Positions 36,231 to 45,579 of a stretch of 64,000 nucleotides of DNA are shown one piece after another. This DNA comes from Halopelagius longus. GTDB lineage: Archaea; Halobacteriota; Halobacteria; Halobacteriales; Haloferacaceae. Numbering within the stretch: the stretch's first letter is position 1; each line of letters begins with the position of its first letter. The notes under the pieces are model-generated. The model had not been told where the DNA came from and did not search any database. It saw only the letters and a list, made by a program, of their open reading frames with translations. Location: positions 62,001-126,000 of the forward strand of contig NZ_FNKQ01000005.1 in assembly GCF_900100875.1 (NCBI RefSeq), read 5' to 3'. The position numbers and the translations under genes are program-made.

Positions 36231-36701
36231 CTATGGAAGCGTCCCGTCGTCCGCGTAGCAATTGAACCGGATGCGTACGGCCGCAATTTGGGCATCGTCC
36301 GGATCGACTAATGCGACCGTGTATTCGCCGTGAACTGGCGGGCGACCGAGAGGCACTGCGTACAGTTCGCCTTCTCCAGAACCAAACACCGAGTAGTCCT
36401 CGGAATCGACACCGCTCATATCACGATTGCTCAACAGCGGAACCGAGGAAACGAGGTTGCCGTCGCTGTCGCGTATCCTGATCGCGTGATAGGCGTCCTC
36501 AGAAACGGCTTGGGTCGAAACCAGTACTCCAAGAGCCACTCGTTCGTTACCTTCTATCGGTGCGACCCGGCGGAGATGTTGGGAATCGCCTCCCACTCCT
36601 CGACTGCCGCAACGAGCGATGGGGTCCTCGTTACCGAGACAGCCAGCAGTCATACCCACGCTACCGACTACTCCTGCGAGGAGTTCGCGTCTGGAGGGCA
36701 T
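36231..36701 (-). CDS. Lipoprotein of unknown function
   Basis: 156 residues starting MPSRRELLAGVVGSVGM at 36701. The twin-arginine motif SRRELLAG and lipobox MTAGC indicate Tat-dependent export and lipid anchoring. The mature part is beta-rich (NERVALGVLVSTQAV, YHAIRIRDSDGNLVSSVPL, GEYTVALVDPDDAQIAAVRI) and ends in a Cys-containing RFNCYADDG, which with the early CGSRG Cys could form a disulfide. No enzymatic motif is recognised. Confidence 0.7.
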   Translation of the reverse strand: MPSRRELLAGVVGSVGMTAGCLGNEDPIARCGSRGVGGDSQHLRRVAPIEGNERVALGVLVSTQAVSEDAYHAIRIRDSDGNLVSSVPLLSNRDMSGVDSEDYSVFGSGEGELYAVPLGRPPVHGEYTVALVDPDDAQIAAVRIRFNCYADDGTLP

Positions 36702-36759
36702 CGTTCGTGATATCAAATCGAGGTAGTTTAACGATGTGGATAGCGCCACGTACGCACCC

Positions 36760-37002
36760 CTAGTGGTCAGAGACTCCTTCTACGCTGTAAATAAGCCGCG
36801 CAGCAAATTCATCCTCCGAGGTTTGGTAAACGGCCGCCTCGATATTTTGTATAGCGCGATGTGGTTCATTATTGTGTTTCGGTGCGCGGAAAGCGTGATA
36901 CCTGAGGCATGAGTCCGTAGAGGAGGTATCCGGAACGAGGAGTCCCACTTTCGCGTAGGGCGATAGAATCGAACGGGATGCCGGTGCTTTCGTTTCGGCC
37001 AC
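36760..37002 (-). CDS. Doubtful 80-aa reading frame
   Basis: An ATG frame (MAETKAPASRSILSPYAKVG ... DEFAARLIYSVEGVSDH). Its composition is not clearly haloarchaeal and it has no hydrophobic segment or motif. It may be a remnant or chance frame in DNA of lowered GC content. Confidence 0.25.
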   Translation of the reverse strand: MAETKAPASRSILSPYAKVGLLVPDTSSTDSCLRYHAFRAPKHNNEPHRAIQNIEAAVYQTSEDEFAARLIYSVEGVSDH

Positions 37003-37301
37003 TAAATCGGCGGCACAGACACCGATATACCTATTTCAACGCAGAAGCGCAGCAATTCGATCCTTCGTCGGATATCAGTTGCCGCCCACCGTCGAACTCC
37101 GTCGGAACCGGTTGACAGCCCACCGTCTGAACTCCAGTTCCGAGACCGATATTCGCGATGTTGGTTGACCCTCGTTGACGACGGGTCGGTTACAGCGCTG
37201 TGCGGACGCCTCAAGCTATAGCGGAGAGAAAAATGAGACCCCGGAGAGAGCCACTTCACGAATGCGATAGGAGTGCCACAACTAGAACCGAATCCGAGGC
37301 A

Positions 37302-37321
37302 TTACACTCCTATTATCGTAA
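37302..37321. promoter_or_regulatory. 20-bp palindromic operator candidate, copy 5
   Basis: TTACACTCCTATTATCGTAA, preserving TTACA, the central TA and GTAA. No gene start lies within 600 bp. The nearest regulator is the IclR gene ending at 37699. Confidence 0.5.
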
Positions 37322-37698
37322 TAGACGGCCTATCCGGAGTAACGAGACTGACGCTAACACGCCCTAATCGAACGTGACAGACATCGCTACCCTCCGTTTC
37401 CTTTCGCTCCGTGGCGATTCGTCCAATATAACTCACCAATTTCGTCCTTCGTCTCACTTTCACTCCGGTTACTGATTCAGAATTCTGATTGTAGCTGATA
37501 TCTGGAATTCATCTCTTTCATCTATTGTGCTCCCTCGTTCACTTATACTAAATCCAATTCAGTATCTGCGAATACTATCGGAGTGTTAATACTGGAGAAT
37601 TACGCAAATGACGTCGATAGATAATTACAATATGATCATTCAGTATCGCTGGACGAGAGGCTGCCAAAGTGAAACGGCTATTGGCTAATAAACGACGA

Positions 37699-38466
37699 TT
37701 ACGTGTAGGTGATGTTGAGTTCGATGACGTTGGCGACGCTCTGGAGTTTCGCGGGCAGTTCCTCCCGGAAGCGCTCGTCCTGAAACCGACTGGTCGGTCC
37801 GGAGACGCTGATCGCTCCTTCTACCTCGTCGTTGTTGTTGATTATCGGGACGGCTACGCAACGGAGTCCTTTGACGCGCGCCTCGTCGTCGAGCGCGTAC
37901 CCGTTCTCGCGGACGCGCTCTAACTCCTCGAACAGTTCGTTTCGGTCCGTAATGGTTCGGTCGGTCGAGGCGGGCATCCCGTGACGGTCGAGTATCCGGT
38001 CCACCCGGTCGCGGGGGAGGTGGGCGAGTATCGCGTTTCCGAGGCCGGTGTTGTGGAGGTACACCCGTTGTCCGATGTAGGAGTCGGTCTTCACCGCGTC
38101 GACCCCGTGCGCTCGGTGGAGGTAGACGCCCATCCCGTGCTCTTCGACCAGCAGGTTCGCCAGTTCCCCCGTCTCCTCGGCGAGCGCCGTGACCTCCTCC
38201 TTTGCGATGTCGTATATCTGCTTCTTCCGCCGGGCGTGGCCCCCGAGGTCGAGGAGTCGGAGTCCGACCCGATAGGTGTTACCGGATTTCACGACGTATC
38301 CGTCCCGTTCGAGCGTACTGAGGTAGTTGTGGACGCTACTCTTCGAGAGGTCGACGGCGTCCGTCAACTCGGTCACCGTCGCCTCGTTTCGGCGCTTCAA
38401 CTCTTCGAGAATTCTGAACGTCGTCCGCGCGGTTTTGACCTCGTTGGGGTTTTCCTGGTCGACCAT
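37699..38466 (-). CDS. IclR-family transcriptional regulator (second intact copy)
   Basis: 255 residues from MVDQENPNEVKTARTTFRI at 38466. This start was chosen because the box AGATTTATC at 38491-38499 lies 29 bp upstream; the ATG at 38490 would start inside that box. Winged HTH: RILEELKRRNEATVTELTDA, then VDLSKSSVHNYLSTLERDGYV. Effector domain: GMGVYLHRAHGVDAV, LHNTGLGNAILAHLP, GLRCVAVPIINNNDEVEGA and ISVSGPTSRFQDERF. It presumably controls the second sugar block; the nearest downstream candidates are the beta-helix and ABC genes. Its C-terminal block is the closest match in the window to the tail kept in the deleted IclR gene at 20846. Confidence 0.92.
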   Translation of the reverse strand: MVDQENPNEVKTARTTFRILEELKRRNEATVTELTDAVDLSKSSVHNYLSTLERDGYVVKSGNTYRVGLRLLDLGGHARRKKQIYDIAKEEVTALAEETGELANLLVEEHGMGVYLHRAHGVDAVKTDSYIGQRVYLHNTGLGNAILAHLPRDRVDRILDRHGMPASTDRTITDRNELFEELERVRENGYALDDEARVKGLRCVAVPIINNNDEVEGAISVSGPTSRFQDERFREELPAKLQSVANVIELNITYT

Positions 38467-38821
38467 GGGTGATTCTACCTGTCCGTTCATGATAAATCTA
38501 TTCACACGCATACTGACCGTCGTCCAGTATAACTGGACGCTCGTCGGCACAACCGCTCTTCGGAGGCGAATCACTCCGGCGTGACGACGCTCTCCGACTC
38601 ACCTCGCGGGGACATCGACCGTCTCCGTCCGGAACTCGCGGGCCCGACCCGGTACGGGCGCGTTTCTCGCCGAGGACACCGACGACAAACGACTCTCCGC
38701 GGCGAACGACCGAATCGACGCGGAAGAGATGGTGACGGGGTCGGCGGCGTTCACCGTTGCAGGCGAGGCGATGCCGCGGCGCGGACGAACTGTCCGACCC
38801 GTTCGTCCGAGCGCCGGGCGT
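38467..38821. other. 355-bp intergenic region with a possible gene fragment
   Basis: Besides the IclR promoter, the plus-strand frame from about 38642 to 38790 reads RPGTGAFLAEDTDDKRLSAA, then NDRIDAEEMVTGSAAFTVAG, which is more protein-like than the other frames. It has no start and runs into the antisense of the next gene. I cannot name the family; it may be a decayed gene end. Confidence 0.35.
38491..38499 (-). promoter_or_regulatory. TATA box of the second IclR gene
   Basis: AGATTTATC on the minus strand, 29 bp before the ATG at 38466. It decides between the two candidate starts. Confidence 0.6.
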
Positions 38822-40333
38822 CTACTCGCCGTCGTCCTGCTCGACGGCTTCGGTGACGAGTTCGCCGTCGTTGTCGACGTGAAGGAGGTACTGCCCCGAC
38901 CCGTCGGGCGTCGTCAGGACGACGCCGTTTCCGTCTCCGGGGACGCGAACGTCGTCCTCGTCGACGACGAGGGAGGGGCCGTCGCCGGCGTGGAACGCGT
39001 ACGACTGGGCCGTCTCGTGCCGTTCGACGCCGTCGTCGAACCAGCGCGTCGACCCGGACACCTCGTCGCCGACCGTCGGTTTCGGCCGGACGTTCTGCTG
39101 GTCCAGGTGGGTCACGTACTCGACGTCGGTGCCGTACTCCGCGTTGTAACAGTCGACGTTCTGGACGTAGACGCCGTCGTGCCTGTCCCCGGCGCCGTCT
39201 GTCACGTCGGCGACGTGGACGCCGCTGTGGTACTCCATCGCGTTGTGACGCTCGCGGACGTTCGAGATGGAGACCTTCCGGGTCGACGTGACCGAGTTCT
39301 CCAACTTGACGATGCTCTCGCTGACCGACTGGAGCGGGTGACCGCCGCACTGGATCGAGTCGAGGTTGATGGCGACGCCGCCGTCGATTCGGATGCTGTG
39401 CTCGCCGCCCCCGCCGCGCCAGTTGTAGATGTCGAGGTCGAAGGCGGGCCCGTACGGGACGTCCTCACTGCCGTGTTCTGCGAGGAACGCGTCGCGACAG
39501 CCCGTAACCTCCGTGTCGGTGACGGTGAGTTCGCTGCTCCCGTGGTAGTCCTTGAGGCGAATCCCGGCCGGAACGGTGTTGCGCCCCTCCAGATTCTGGA
39601 GGTACATCCGGGAGATGTGCATGTGGCCGATACCCTGGATATCCACGAAGGAGCGTTCGAGGTTCTCCTGCGCGTAGAACATCCCGCCGTTGAGCGTGAT
39701 GTTCTCCGTCTTCTCGTCCGGGCCGATGACGAAGAAGCTCTCTATCGACTCGGTGGCGTAGATGAGCGTCCAGCCCATGTCGAAGACGAGTTTCCCCGTG
39801 TTCTTCCCGACGACGATGGGCGACTCGACGCGCCACGCCGGGAGTCCGTCGGCCGCGGCGGCGTCGTCCGGGTCGGGTGCCGGAATCACGATTCGGTGTC
39901 CGGGCTGTTGATTCGGGATGTCGTCGCCGTCCGGGAGTTCCGCGAAGACGTTTTCGAGTTTCTGATCGAGCGTCTCGCCGGGGTACTCGGTCACCACGTG
40001 GATGGACTCCGGCGTCCCGCCGCCGGCGTTCAGAACGCCCTCGTCCACCGAGAGGTTCTCCCCGGCGAAGTCGGATATCTCCGCGTCGTTCGCCGCCATC
40101 GAGAGCGCACCGAGGTTGCTCAACGCGTGTTCGCCGGCGTCGACGTCCGACTCCCACCGATACCACGGTTGATTGCCGCCGCCGTCGCCGCCGTCGTCGC
40201 CCTCTTCTGCCGTCGCGGACCCGGCCGCGAGTCCGCCCAACCCCGCGGCACCGAGGAGTGTCAGTGCGCCGCGTCGCGGAAGTCTGTAGTCGGATGACGA
40301 TGCGTCGTCGGTCGTGTCGTTGTCGTTACTCAT
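38822..40333 (-). CDS. Tat-exported right-handed beta-helix protein, probable polysaccharide lyase or hydrolase
   Basis: 503 residues starting MSNDNDTTDDASSSDYRL at 40333. The Tat signal (LPRRGALTLLGAAGLGG, ending near GSATA at 42) is followed by a Gly/Asp linker and the segment NQPWYRW (54-60) with DVDA. The body is made of short beta-helix rungs (ENITLNGGMFYAQENLERSFV; HMHISRMYLQNLEGRN; RKVSISNVRERHNAM; DGVYVQNVDCYNAE). Such folds occur in pectate lyases, polygalacturonases and rhamnogalacturonan lyases, and in adhesins. The N-terminal motif is shared with the protein at 47080. The gene diverges from the sugar ABC operon, so depolymerisation and uptake may be coregulated. Confidence 0.78.
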   Translation of the reverse strand: MSNDNDTTDDASSSDYRLPRRGALTLLGAAGLGGLAAGSATAEEGDDGGDGGGNQPWYRWESDVDAGEHALSNLGALSMAANDAEISDFAGENLSVDEGVLNAGGGTPESIHVVTEYPGETLDQKLENVFAELPDGDDIPNQQPGHRIVIPAPDPDDAAAADGLPAWRVESPIVVGKNTGKLVFDMGWTLIYATESIESFFVIGPDEKTENITLNGGMFYAQENLERSFVDIQGIGHMHISRMYLQNLEGRNTVPAGIRLKDYHGSSELTVTDTEVTGCRDAFLAEHGSEDVPYGPAFDLDIYNWRGGGGEHSIRIDGGVAINLDSIQCGGHPLQSVSESIVKLENSVTSTRKVSISNVRERHNAMEYHSGVHVADVTDGAGDRHDGVYVQNVDCYNAEYGTDVEYVTHLDQQNVRPKPTVGDEVSGSTRWFDDGVERHETAQSYAFHAGDGPSLVVDEDDVRVPGDGNGVVLTTPDGSGQYLLHVDNDGELVTEAVEQDDGE

Positions 40334-40430
40334 GGGACTATGCGCTGTAGTACCACAGCGCAATTGGAAATCTTATCTTCGATACTTATATTTTATGACC
40401 TACAGGTTTACCCGACCCTCCGAGCAGTAG

Positions 40431-40440
40431 TTTTATATTT
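40431..40440 (+). promoter_or_regulatory. TATA box of the first sugar-binding protein gene
   Basis: TTTTATATTT, centred 26 bp before the ATG at 40462; the mRNA should be leaderless. Confidence 0.7.
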
Positions 40441-40461
40441 AATCATAGTTCATGTACCGGT

Positions 40462-41985
40462 ATGAGACGCGACAGCAACGATATCAGTCGATCTAATCGT
40501 ACCGCCGACCGCCCCGTCTCACGGCGTCGGTTCGTCGCCGCCGCCGGTGCGACGGGCCTCGCGGTGGGTCTAGCCGGGTGTTCGTCCGGGGGCGGCTCAG
40601 AGAACGGGAACGGAGCGGGCGGAGGCGGTCGATCCGTGACAGAGGGCGATTTAGAGTACGACGGGTCCGACGTAACCGTCGAGTACAGTACCGCGCCGCT
40701 GTTCGGAAACGTCTCCGACATGATCCAGCAGACGCTGTACGACGTGGGTCTCCCCGAGAGCATCAACGTCGAGTTCTCGACGACCGTTTGGGGTGCCGAC
40801 GACCTCCAAGCCCGCTACAACCAGATTCTCTCGGCGGGCCGCAAGACGCCGGACATGATGCTGACGAACTTCGCGTACACGCCCTTCTTCGCCCCGAGAG
40901 GCTGGTTGCTCGACCTCACGCAGGTGTTCGGCGAGGAGAAACTGAACGCACTCGAGAACGACTACTCGCAGGTGATGGTCGACTCGATGCGGTGGGACGG
41001 TGGGCTGTACGGCATCCCACAGTTCATCGACATTCCGACCATCCAGTACCGGAAAGACCTCGTCAAGGAAGCCGGGTACGACCCCGAAGGGGAGAACTGG
41101 GCGACCGAACCGCTCACGTGGGAGCGATTCGCCGAGGTGACGAAGGACACCCAAGAGCAAGCCGGCACCGACCACGGGTACACGACCGCGATGAACCAGC
41201 GAAACCTCGGGTCCATCTCGGGGTACGAGCATCTGGTGACGAACGGCGGCAACTACTTCGGCGACATGTCGAATCAGAACGGCCCCATCGGCGACCGCCC
41301 GGTCACCGTCGACGACGAGCGGACCATCCACACGCTGCGTCAGTTCCGGACGTTCCTCTACGGGAGCGACGACGACCACGCTCTCGACGGACTCGCCGGC
41401 GGAATCACGCCCTCCGAGGCGCTCGGGTGGGACACGAACCCGTCGATGGAGTCGTTCTCCGCGGGCGAGGCGGTCACGCACCGCAACTGGTCGTTCGCCA
41501 TCGCGCAGTACGGGAGCGAAGAGAACTTCGGCGAGGACCTCGGCGTCATGCCGTTCCCCTACGGGATGACCGAAAAGAAGGCGCCGTACGAGGGCGCGGG
41601 CGGGTCGAACGCCAAACTCGGCGGCTGGCACCTCTCGATAAACCCGAACACCGAGCGACTGGCCGCGACCGTCGAAGTCATCAAAGCGATGACGACCGAC
41701 GAGTTCTACCTCACGATATTCGAGGAGTTGGGTTCGACGCCGCCCAAACCGGGACTGTTCGAGTCTGACCGCGCACAGGAGATAGACGTCATGAGTCGGT
41801 ATCTCGATACGCTCCAGTACCAGGCGAAAAACCAGTTCGCACCGCCGATCAACGCCGTCTGGGACGCCCAAAAGTCGGCCATCGGCCAAGAGTTCCACGC
41901 CTGCCTCAATCAGGAGAAGTCGCCCGAGGACGCCGTCGCGGCGGCGCAAGACCAAGTCAAGCAGATCGAACAGCAGGAGTCGTAA
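40462..41985 (+). CDS. ABC sugar importer solute-binding lipoprotein, copy 1 (SBP family 1)
   Basis: 507 residues. The twin-arginine motif SRRRFVAAAG and lipobox VGLAGC near residue 40 give a Tat-exported, lipid-anchored protein with a Ser/Gly linker. The mature protein follows the MalE-like pattern: GADDLQARYNQILSAGRKTPD, FFAPRGWLLDLTQVFGE, GLYGIPQFIDIPTIQYRKDL, GEAVTHRNWSFAIAQYG and GGSNAKLGGWHLSINPNTE. The likely ligand is a pectin-derived oligosaccharide, judging from neighbours. It is followed by a close paralogue and then by permease and ATPase genes. Confidence 0.92.
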   Translation: MRRDSNDISRSNRTADRPVSRRRFVAAAGATGLAVGLAGCSSGGGSENGNGAGGGGRSVTEGDLEYDGSDVTVEYSTAPLFGNVSDMIQQTLYDVGLPESINVEFSTTVWGADDLQARYNQILSAGRKTPDMMLTNFAYTPFFAPRGWLLDLTQVFGEEKLNALENDYSQVMVDSMRWDGGLYGIPQFIDIPTIQYRKDLVKEAGYDPEGENWATEPLTWERFAEVTKDTQEQAGTDHGYTTAMNQRNLGSISGYEHLVTNGGNYFGDMSNQNGPIGDRPVTVDDERTIHTLRQFRTFLYGSDDDHALDGLAGGITPSEALGWDTNPSMESFSAGEAVTHRNWSFAIAQYGSEENFGEDLGVMPFPYGMTEKKAPYEGAGGSNAKLGGWHLSINPNTERLAATVEVIKAMTTDEFYLTIFEELGSTPPKPGLFESDRAQEIDVMSRYLDTLQYQAKNQFAPPINAVWDAQKSAIGQEFHACLNQEKSPEDAVAAAQDQVKQIEQQES

Positions 41986-42100
41986 CCCCGCCTCCCCGCC
42001 GTTCGCCGACTGCAACCGACTTCGGAAGGCGTTCGGCGAACCTGCGCGCGCCGAGTGGCCGTCTCCGTATCTCTCCGGCCGCCCCAATTGTTAAGGATAG

Positions 42101-42107
42101 TTTTATC
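42101..42107 (+). promoter_or_regulatory. TATA box of the second sugar-binding protein gene
   Basis: TTTTATC, 27 bp before the ATG at 42131. The second copy therefore appears to have its own promoter. Confidence 0.65.
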
Positions 42108-42130
42108 AGTTTTGGCGCGATACGCATGGT

Positions 42131-43633
42131 ATGGTTCGTGATAGCGATGCGGTCGAGACAGGTAGTCGAAGCGACGGTTCCTACGCTTCGCGTCGCCGAT
42201 TCCTCTCGGCGGCCGCCTCAGCCGGGATCACCGTCGGTTTGGCCGGTTGTTCTAGCGGCGGCGGAAGCGGTCAGAGTAACGGCGAGAACACGGTTGCGCC
42301 GGAGGACGCGGAGTACGACGGGTCGGACGTGACCGTCGAGTACAGCACCGCGCCGCTGTTCGGAAATAGCAAGGAGACGCTCATGCAGACGCTGTACGAC
42401 GTGGGGCTCCCCAAGAGCATCGACGTCAACTTCACCACGACCGTCTGGGGAGCGGACGACCTTCAGGACCGGTACAACCAGATACTCTCGGCCGGTCGGT
42501 CGACGCCGGACCTGATGTTGACCAACTTCGCCTACACCCCGTTCTTCGCGCCGCGAGAGTGGCTCCTCGATCTGAATCAGGTGCTGAGCGAGGAGAAACT
42601 CGGGGAACTCGACGACCACTCGCAGGTGATCGTCGATTCGATGACGTGGGACGGCGGACTGTACGGCTTCCCGCAGATAATGGGCATCCCGACGATCGTC
42701 TACCGGAAGGACCTCGTCGAGGAGGCCGGGTACGACCCCGAAGGGGAGAACTGGGCGACCGAACCGCTCACGTGGAAGCGATTCGCCGAGGTGACGAAGG
42801 ATACCCAAGAGCAAGCCGGCACCGACCACGGGTACACGACCGCGATGAACCAGCGGAACGCAGGTAGCATCACCGGGTACGAACACCTGATGACGAACGG
42901 CGGCAACTACTTCGGAGACGTCTCGAACCAGGACGGTCCCATCGGCGACCGGCCGGTGACCCTCGACGACGGCCCCGTCATCGACACGCTCCGACAGTTA
43001 CGCACGTTCATGTACGGGAACGAGGACGAACACAGCATCGACGGTCTGTCGGGAGGCATCCTGCCCTCCGAGTCGCTCGGGTGGGACACGAACCCCTCGC
43101 TGGAATCGTTCTCCGCGGGCGAAGCGATCATGCACCGCAACTGGACGTTCGCCATCGCGAAGTTCGGCGCCGAGGACGCCTTCGGCAAGGATATGGGAGT
43201 GATGCCGTACCCGTACGGCGTCTCCGAATCCGACGCGAAGTACAAGGGAACGGGCGGTTCGAACGCCAAGCTCGGCGGTTGGCACCTCTCGGTGAACCCG
43301 AACACGGAGAAGCTCGGAGCGACGCTGGAGGTCATCAAGGCGATGACGACCGACGAGTACTACCTCAAGGTGTTCGAGGTGACGGGCGAGGCGCCCCCCA
43401 AGCCCGGCCTCATCGAGGAGGCGACGAACGTCGACGTCATGAGCCGGTACCTCGATACGCTCAAGTATCAGGCGAAAAATCAGTTCGCACCGCCGATCAA
43501 CGCCGTCTGGGACGCCCAAAAGTCGGCCATCGGCCAGGAGTTCCAGGCCTGCCTCAACCGGGAGAAGACGCCCGAAGACGCCGCGGCGGCGGCGCAAGAC
43601 CAAGTCAAGCAGATCGAACAGCAGGAGTCATGA
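42131..43633 (+). CDS. ABC sugar importer solute-binding lipoprotein, copy 2
   Basis: 500 residues. The export signal reads ASRRRFLSAAASAG with lipobox VGLAGC. It aligns end to end with the upstream copy. Several blocks are identical, for example AGYDPEGENWATEPLTW and NQFAPPINAVWDAQKSAIG, while the segment after the lipobox and the ligand-cleft loops differ (FPQIMGIPTIVYRKDL against IPQFIDIPTIQYRKDL). The pair arose by tandem duplication. One copy may have shifted ligand preference while still docking on the same permease. Confidence 0.92.
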   Translation: MVRDSDAVETGSRSDGSYASRRRFLSAAASAGITVGLAGCSSGGGSGQSNGENTVAPEDAEYDGSDVTVEYSTAPLFGNSKETLMQTLYDVGLPKSIDVNFTTTVWGADDLQDRYNQILSAGRSTPDLMLTNFAYTPFFAPREWLLDLNQVLSEEKLGELDDHSQVIVDSMTWDGGLYGFPQIMGIPTIVYRKDLVEEAGYDPEGENWATEPLTWKRFAEVTKDTQEQAGTDHGYTTAMNQRNAGSITGYEHLMTNGGNYFGDVSNQDGPIGDRPVTLDDGPVIDTLRQLRTFMYGNEDEHSIDGLSGGILPSESLGWDTNPSLESFSAGEAIMHRNWTFAIAKFGAEDAFGKDMGVMPYPYGVSESDAKYKGTGGSNAKLGGWHLSVNPNTEKLGATLEVIKAMTTDEYYLKVFEVTGEAPPKPGLIEEATNVDVMSRYLDTLKYQAKNQFAPPINAVWDAQKSAIGQEFQACLNREKTPEDAAAAAQDQVKQIEQQES

Positions 43634-43712
43634 GTCCGTCATCGGGACCCGTCGGTGTCGCCACGTCGAAACGTTCAAGCCGCTGTGATAGGGATACGGT
43701 AACACACAGACT

Positions 43713-44669
43713 ATGACGAACAAGATACAGCAGGTAGTATCGCCCATCTTTTACAAGATAGAGCAGTTGGAGGAGGACACGTACGGGTACCTCCTCATCG
43801 CACCGGTGTTCGTGACGCTCTCGGTGCTCGCGTTCTACCCGCTGGCCAGAACGCTGTTCTTCTCGCTCCACGACGACGACCTGACCGGGATCGACCCCGT
43901 CGGCGAGTTCGTCGCGGTCGAGAACTACGTCCAACTCCTCAACGGGGACCTGAACTCGATCCTGAGCTATCCGTTCATGGACCTGCAGAACCCGTTCTCC
44001 AGCGCGCTCTTCCTCACGGTGCTCATCACCGTCGTGAGCGTCGGAATCGGGACGCTGCTCGGACTCGGGATGGCGCTCATCCTCAACAAGGAGTTCCGCG
44101 GACGCGCGTACGCCCGTACCATCGTCATCCTCCCGTGGTCGGTTCCGATCGTAATCCAGGGGATGATGTTCTACCTCCTGTTCCAGCCGTCGATCAGTTT
44201 CTTCGTCGAACCCCTCGCGAACCTCGGGCTGTTCTCGGCGAACCCGCTGGTCAGCAGTCGGGACTCGACGATCATCGTCATCCTCATCGATATCTGGCGC
44301 AAAATTCCGTTCATCGCGCTCATCATCATGGCGGGATTGGCGAGCATCGACCGGAGCCTCTACGACGTGGCGAAGGTCGCGGGCGCGACGAAGTGGCAGC
44401 AGTTCCGGTACATCACCCTGCCGCTGGTCAAGCCGGTGCTGTTCATCGGGATGATCTTCTACACGATCAGTTCGATGAAGATCTACGGGATCGTCGAGGC
44501 GTCCGCGGGGTGCGGGACCGTCCCGACGCTCACGTGTCTCGTCGTCGCGACGTTCAGACAGCAGCGCTGGCCGACCGCGTCAGCCATCGCGTTCCTCACC
44601 GCGCTCCTCATCGGCGCGATCGTGATGCTGTACGTCCTCAGATTCAGGGAGTCGATGACGAATGAGTAA
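43713..44669 (+). CDS. ABC sugar importer permease, MalF-type
   Basis: 318 residues with six core helices. It starts MTNKIQQVVSPIFYKIEQLEE and has the first helix at YLLIAPVFVTLSVLAFYPLA. The cytoplasmic EAA loop, which contacts the ATPase, reads YDVAKVAGATKWQQFRYITLP. A charged N-terminal segment is usual for the MalF type. It overlaps the next permease gene by 8 nt. Confidence 0.92.
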   Translation: MTNKIQQVVSPIFYKIEQLEEDTYGYLLIAPVFVTLSVLAFYPLARTLFFSLHDDDLTGIDPVGEFVAVENYVQLLNGDLNSILSYPFMDLQNPFSSALFLTVLITVVSVGIGTLLGLGMALILNKEFRGRAYARTIVILPWSVPIVIQGMMFYLLFQPSISFFVEPLANLGLFSANPLVSSRDSTIIVILIDIWRKIPFIALIIMAGLASIDRSLYDVAKVAGATKWQQFRYITLPLVKPVLFIGMIFYTISSMKIYGIVEASAGCGTVPTLTCLVVATFRQQRWPTASAIAFLTALLIGAIVMLYVLRFRESMTNE

Positions 44670-45573
44670 AAACGAGTACAGCGGTCTCGCCGGCCGCGCC
44701 GTCAAATACGCCGTGTACAACGCGGGCGACATCTACCGACTCGGCTTCTACGTCGGGTTGGCGTCGTTCATCATCATCACGCTGTTCCCGTTCTACTGGC
44801 TGTTCGTGCTGGCGATAACGCCGAGCGATCAGCTCTACCAGATGGGAGTCGTCCCGGAGAACTTCGACCCGAGCGTGTTCATCACCGTCTTCCAGCAGTA
44901 CCCCCTGCACCACTACATCTTCAACAGCATCATCATCGCGTCCATCACGGTGGTCGTGTGCATCACGTTGGGGAGCCTGGCGGGGTACGCGTTCGGTCGC
45001 ATCGACTTCCCCGGGAAGGGACCGTTACTACTCTTGCTGTTGGTCATCTCGTACTTCCCGGGCATCGCGTTCCTCATCCCGCTGTTCGAGCTGTTGACGG
45101 GGTCGCTCAGCGCCCTCGGATTCTCGACGCCGGACCTCTACAACACGCCGTGGGGGATGGTGTTCCCCTTCACGATGCTCAGCCTCCCCATCACCATCTT
45201 CATCCTCACGACGTTCTACAGTCAGATTCCCGACGGACTGGAGGACGCCGCGAGGGTGGAGGGGACGACGCGACTCGGAGCGCTGTTCCGCGTCATCATG
45301 CCGCTGTCGGCGCCCGGCGTCGTCACCGCCGCGATCATCGTGTTCATCGGCGTCTACCGCGAGTTCTTCTTCTCGTTCATCATGACGGACGGGTCGCCGG
45401 AGAACTGGGCGGTGCTGGTCTACGGCATCCTGAACTTCCAGCAGCAGTACACCACGCAGTACAACCTCATGGCCGCTGCGAGCCTCATGGGAGTGATCCC
45501 GATCGCAGTGCTCGTGATACTAGCGCAAGAACACATCGTCAGCGGACTCACCGCTGGCGGACTCAAGGAGTGA
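44662..45573 (+). CDS. ABC sugar importer permease, MalG-type
   Basis: 303 residues with six helices. The EAA loop is LEDAARVEGTTRLGALFRVIM followed by PLSAPG. The C-terminus ends LAQEHIVSGLTAGGLKE, the typical MalG tail. It pairs with the MalF-type permease upstream and precedes the ATPase gene by 6 nt. Confidence 0.92.
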   Translation: MSKNEYSGLAGRAVKYAVYNAGDIYRLGFYVGLASFIIITLFPFYWLFVLAITPSDQLYQMGVVPENFDPSVFITVFQQYPLHHYIFNSIIIASITVVVCITLGSLAGYAFGRIDFPGKGPLLLLLLVISYFPGIAFLIPLFELLTGSLSALGFSTPDLYNTPWGMVFPFTMLSLPITIFILTTFYSQIPDGLEDAARVEGTTRLGALFRVIMPLSAPGVVTAAIIVFIGVYREFFFSFIMTDGSPENWAVLVYGILNFQQQYTTQYNLMAAASLMGVIPIAVLVILAQEHIVSGLTAGGLKE

Positions 45574-45579
45574 TTACAC

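Larger units (their letters stand above)
36702..37698. other. About 1 kb with no confident gene, AT-richer than average
   Basis: It contains only the doubtful 80-aa frame at 36760-37002, the 20-bp palindrome at 37302-37321 and AT-rich DNA at 37430-37690. No transposase, tRNA or direct repeats could be identified by eye. Confidence 0.5.
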
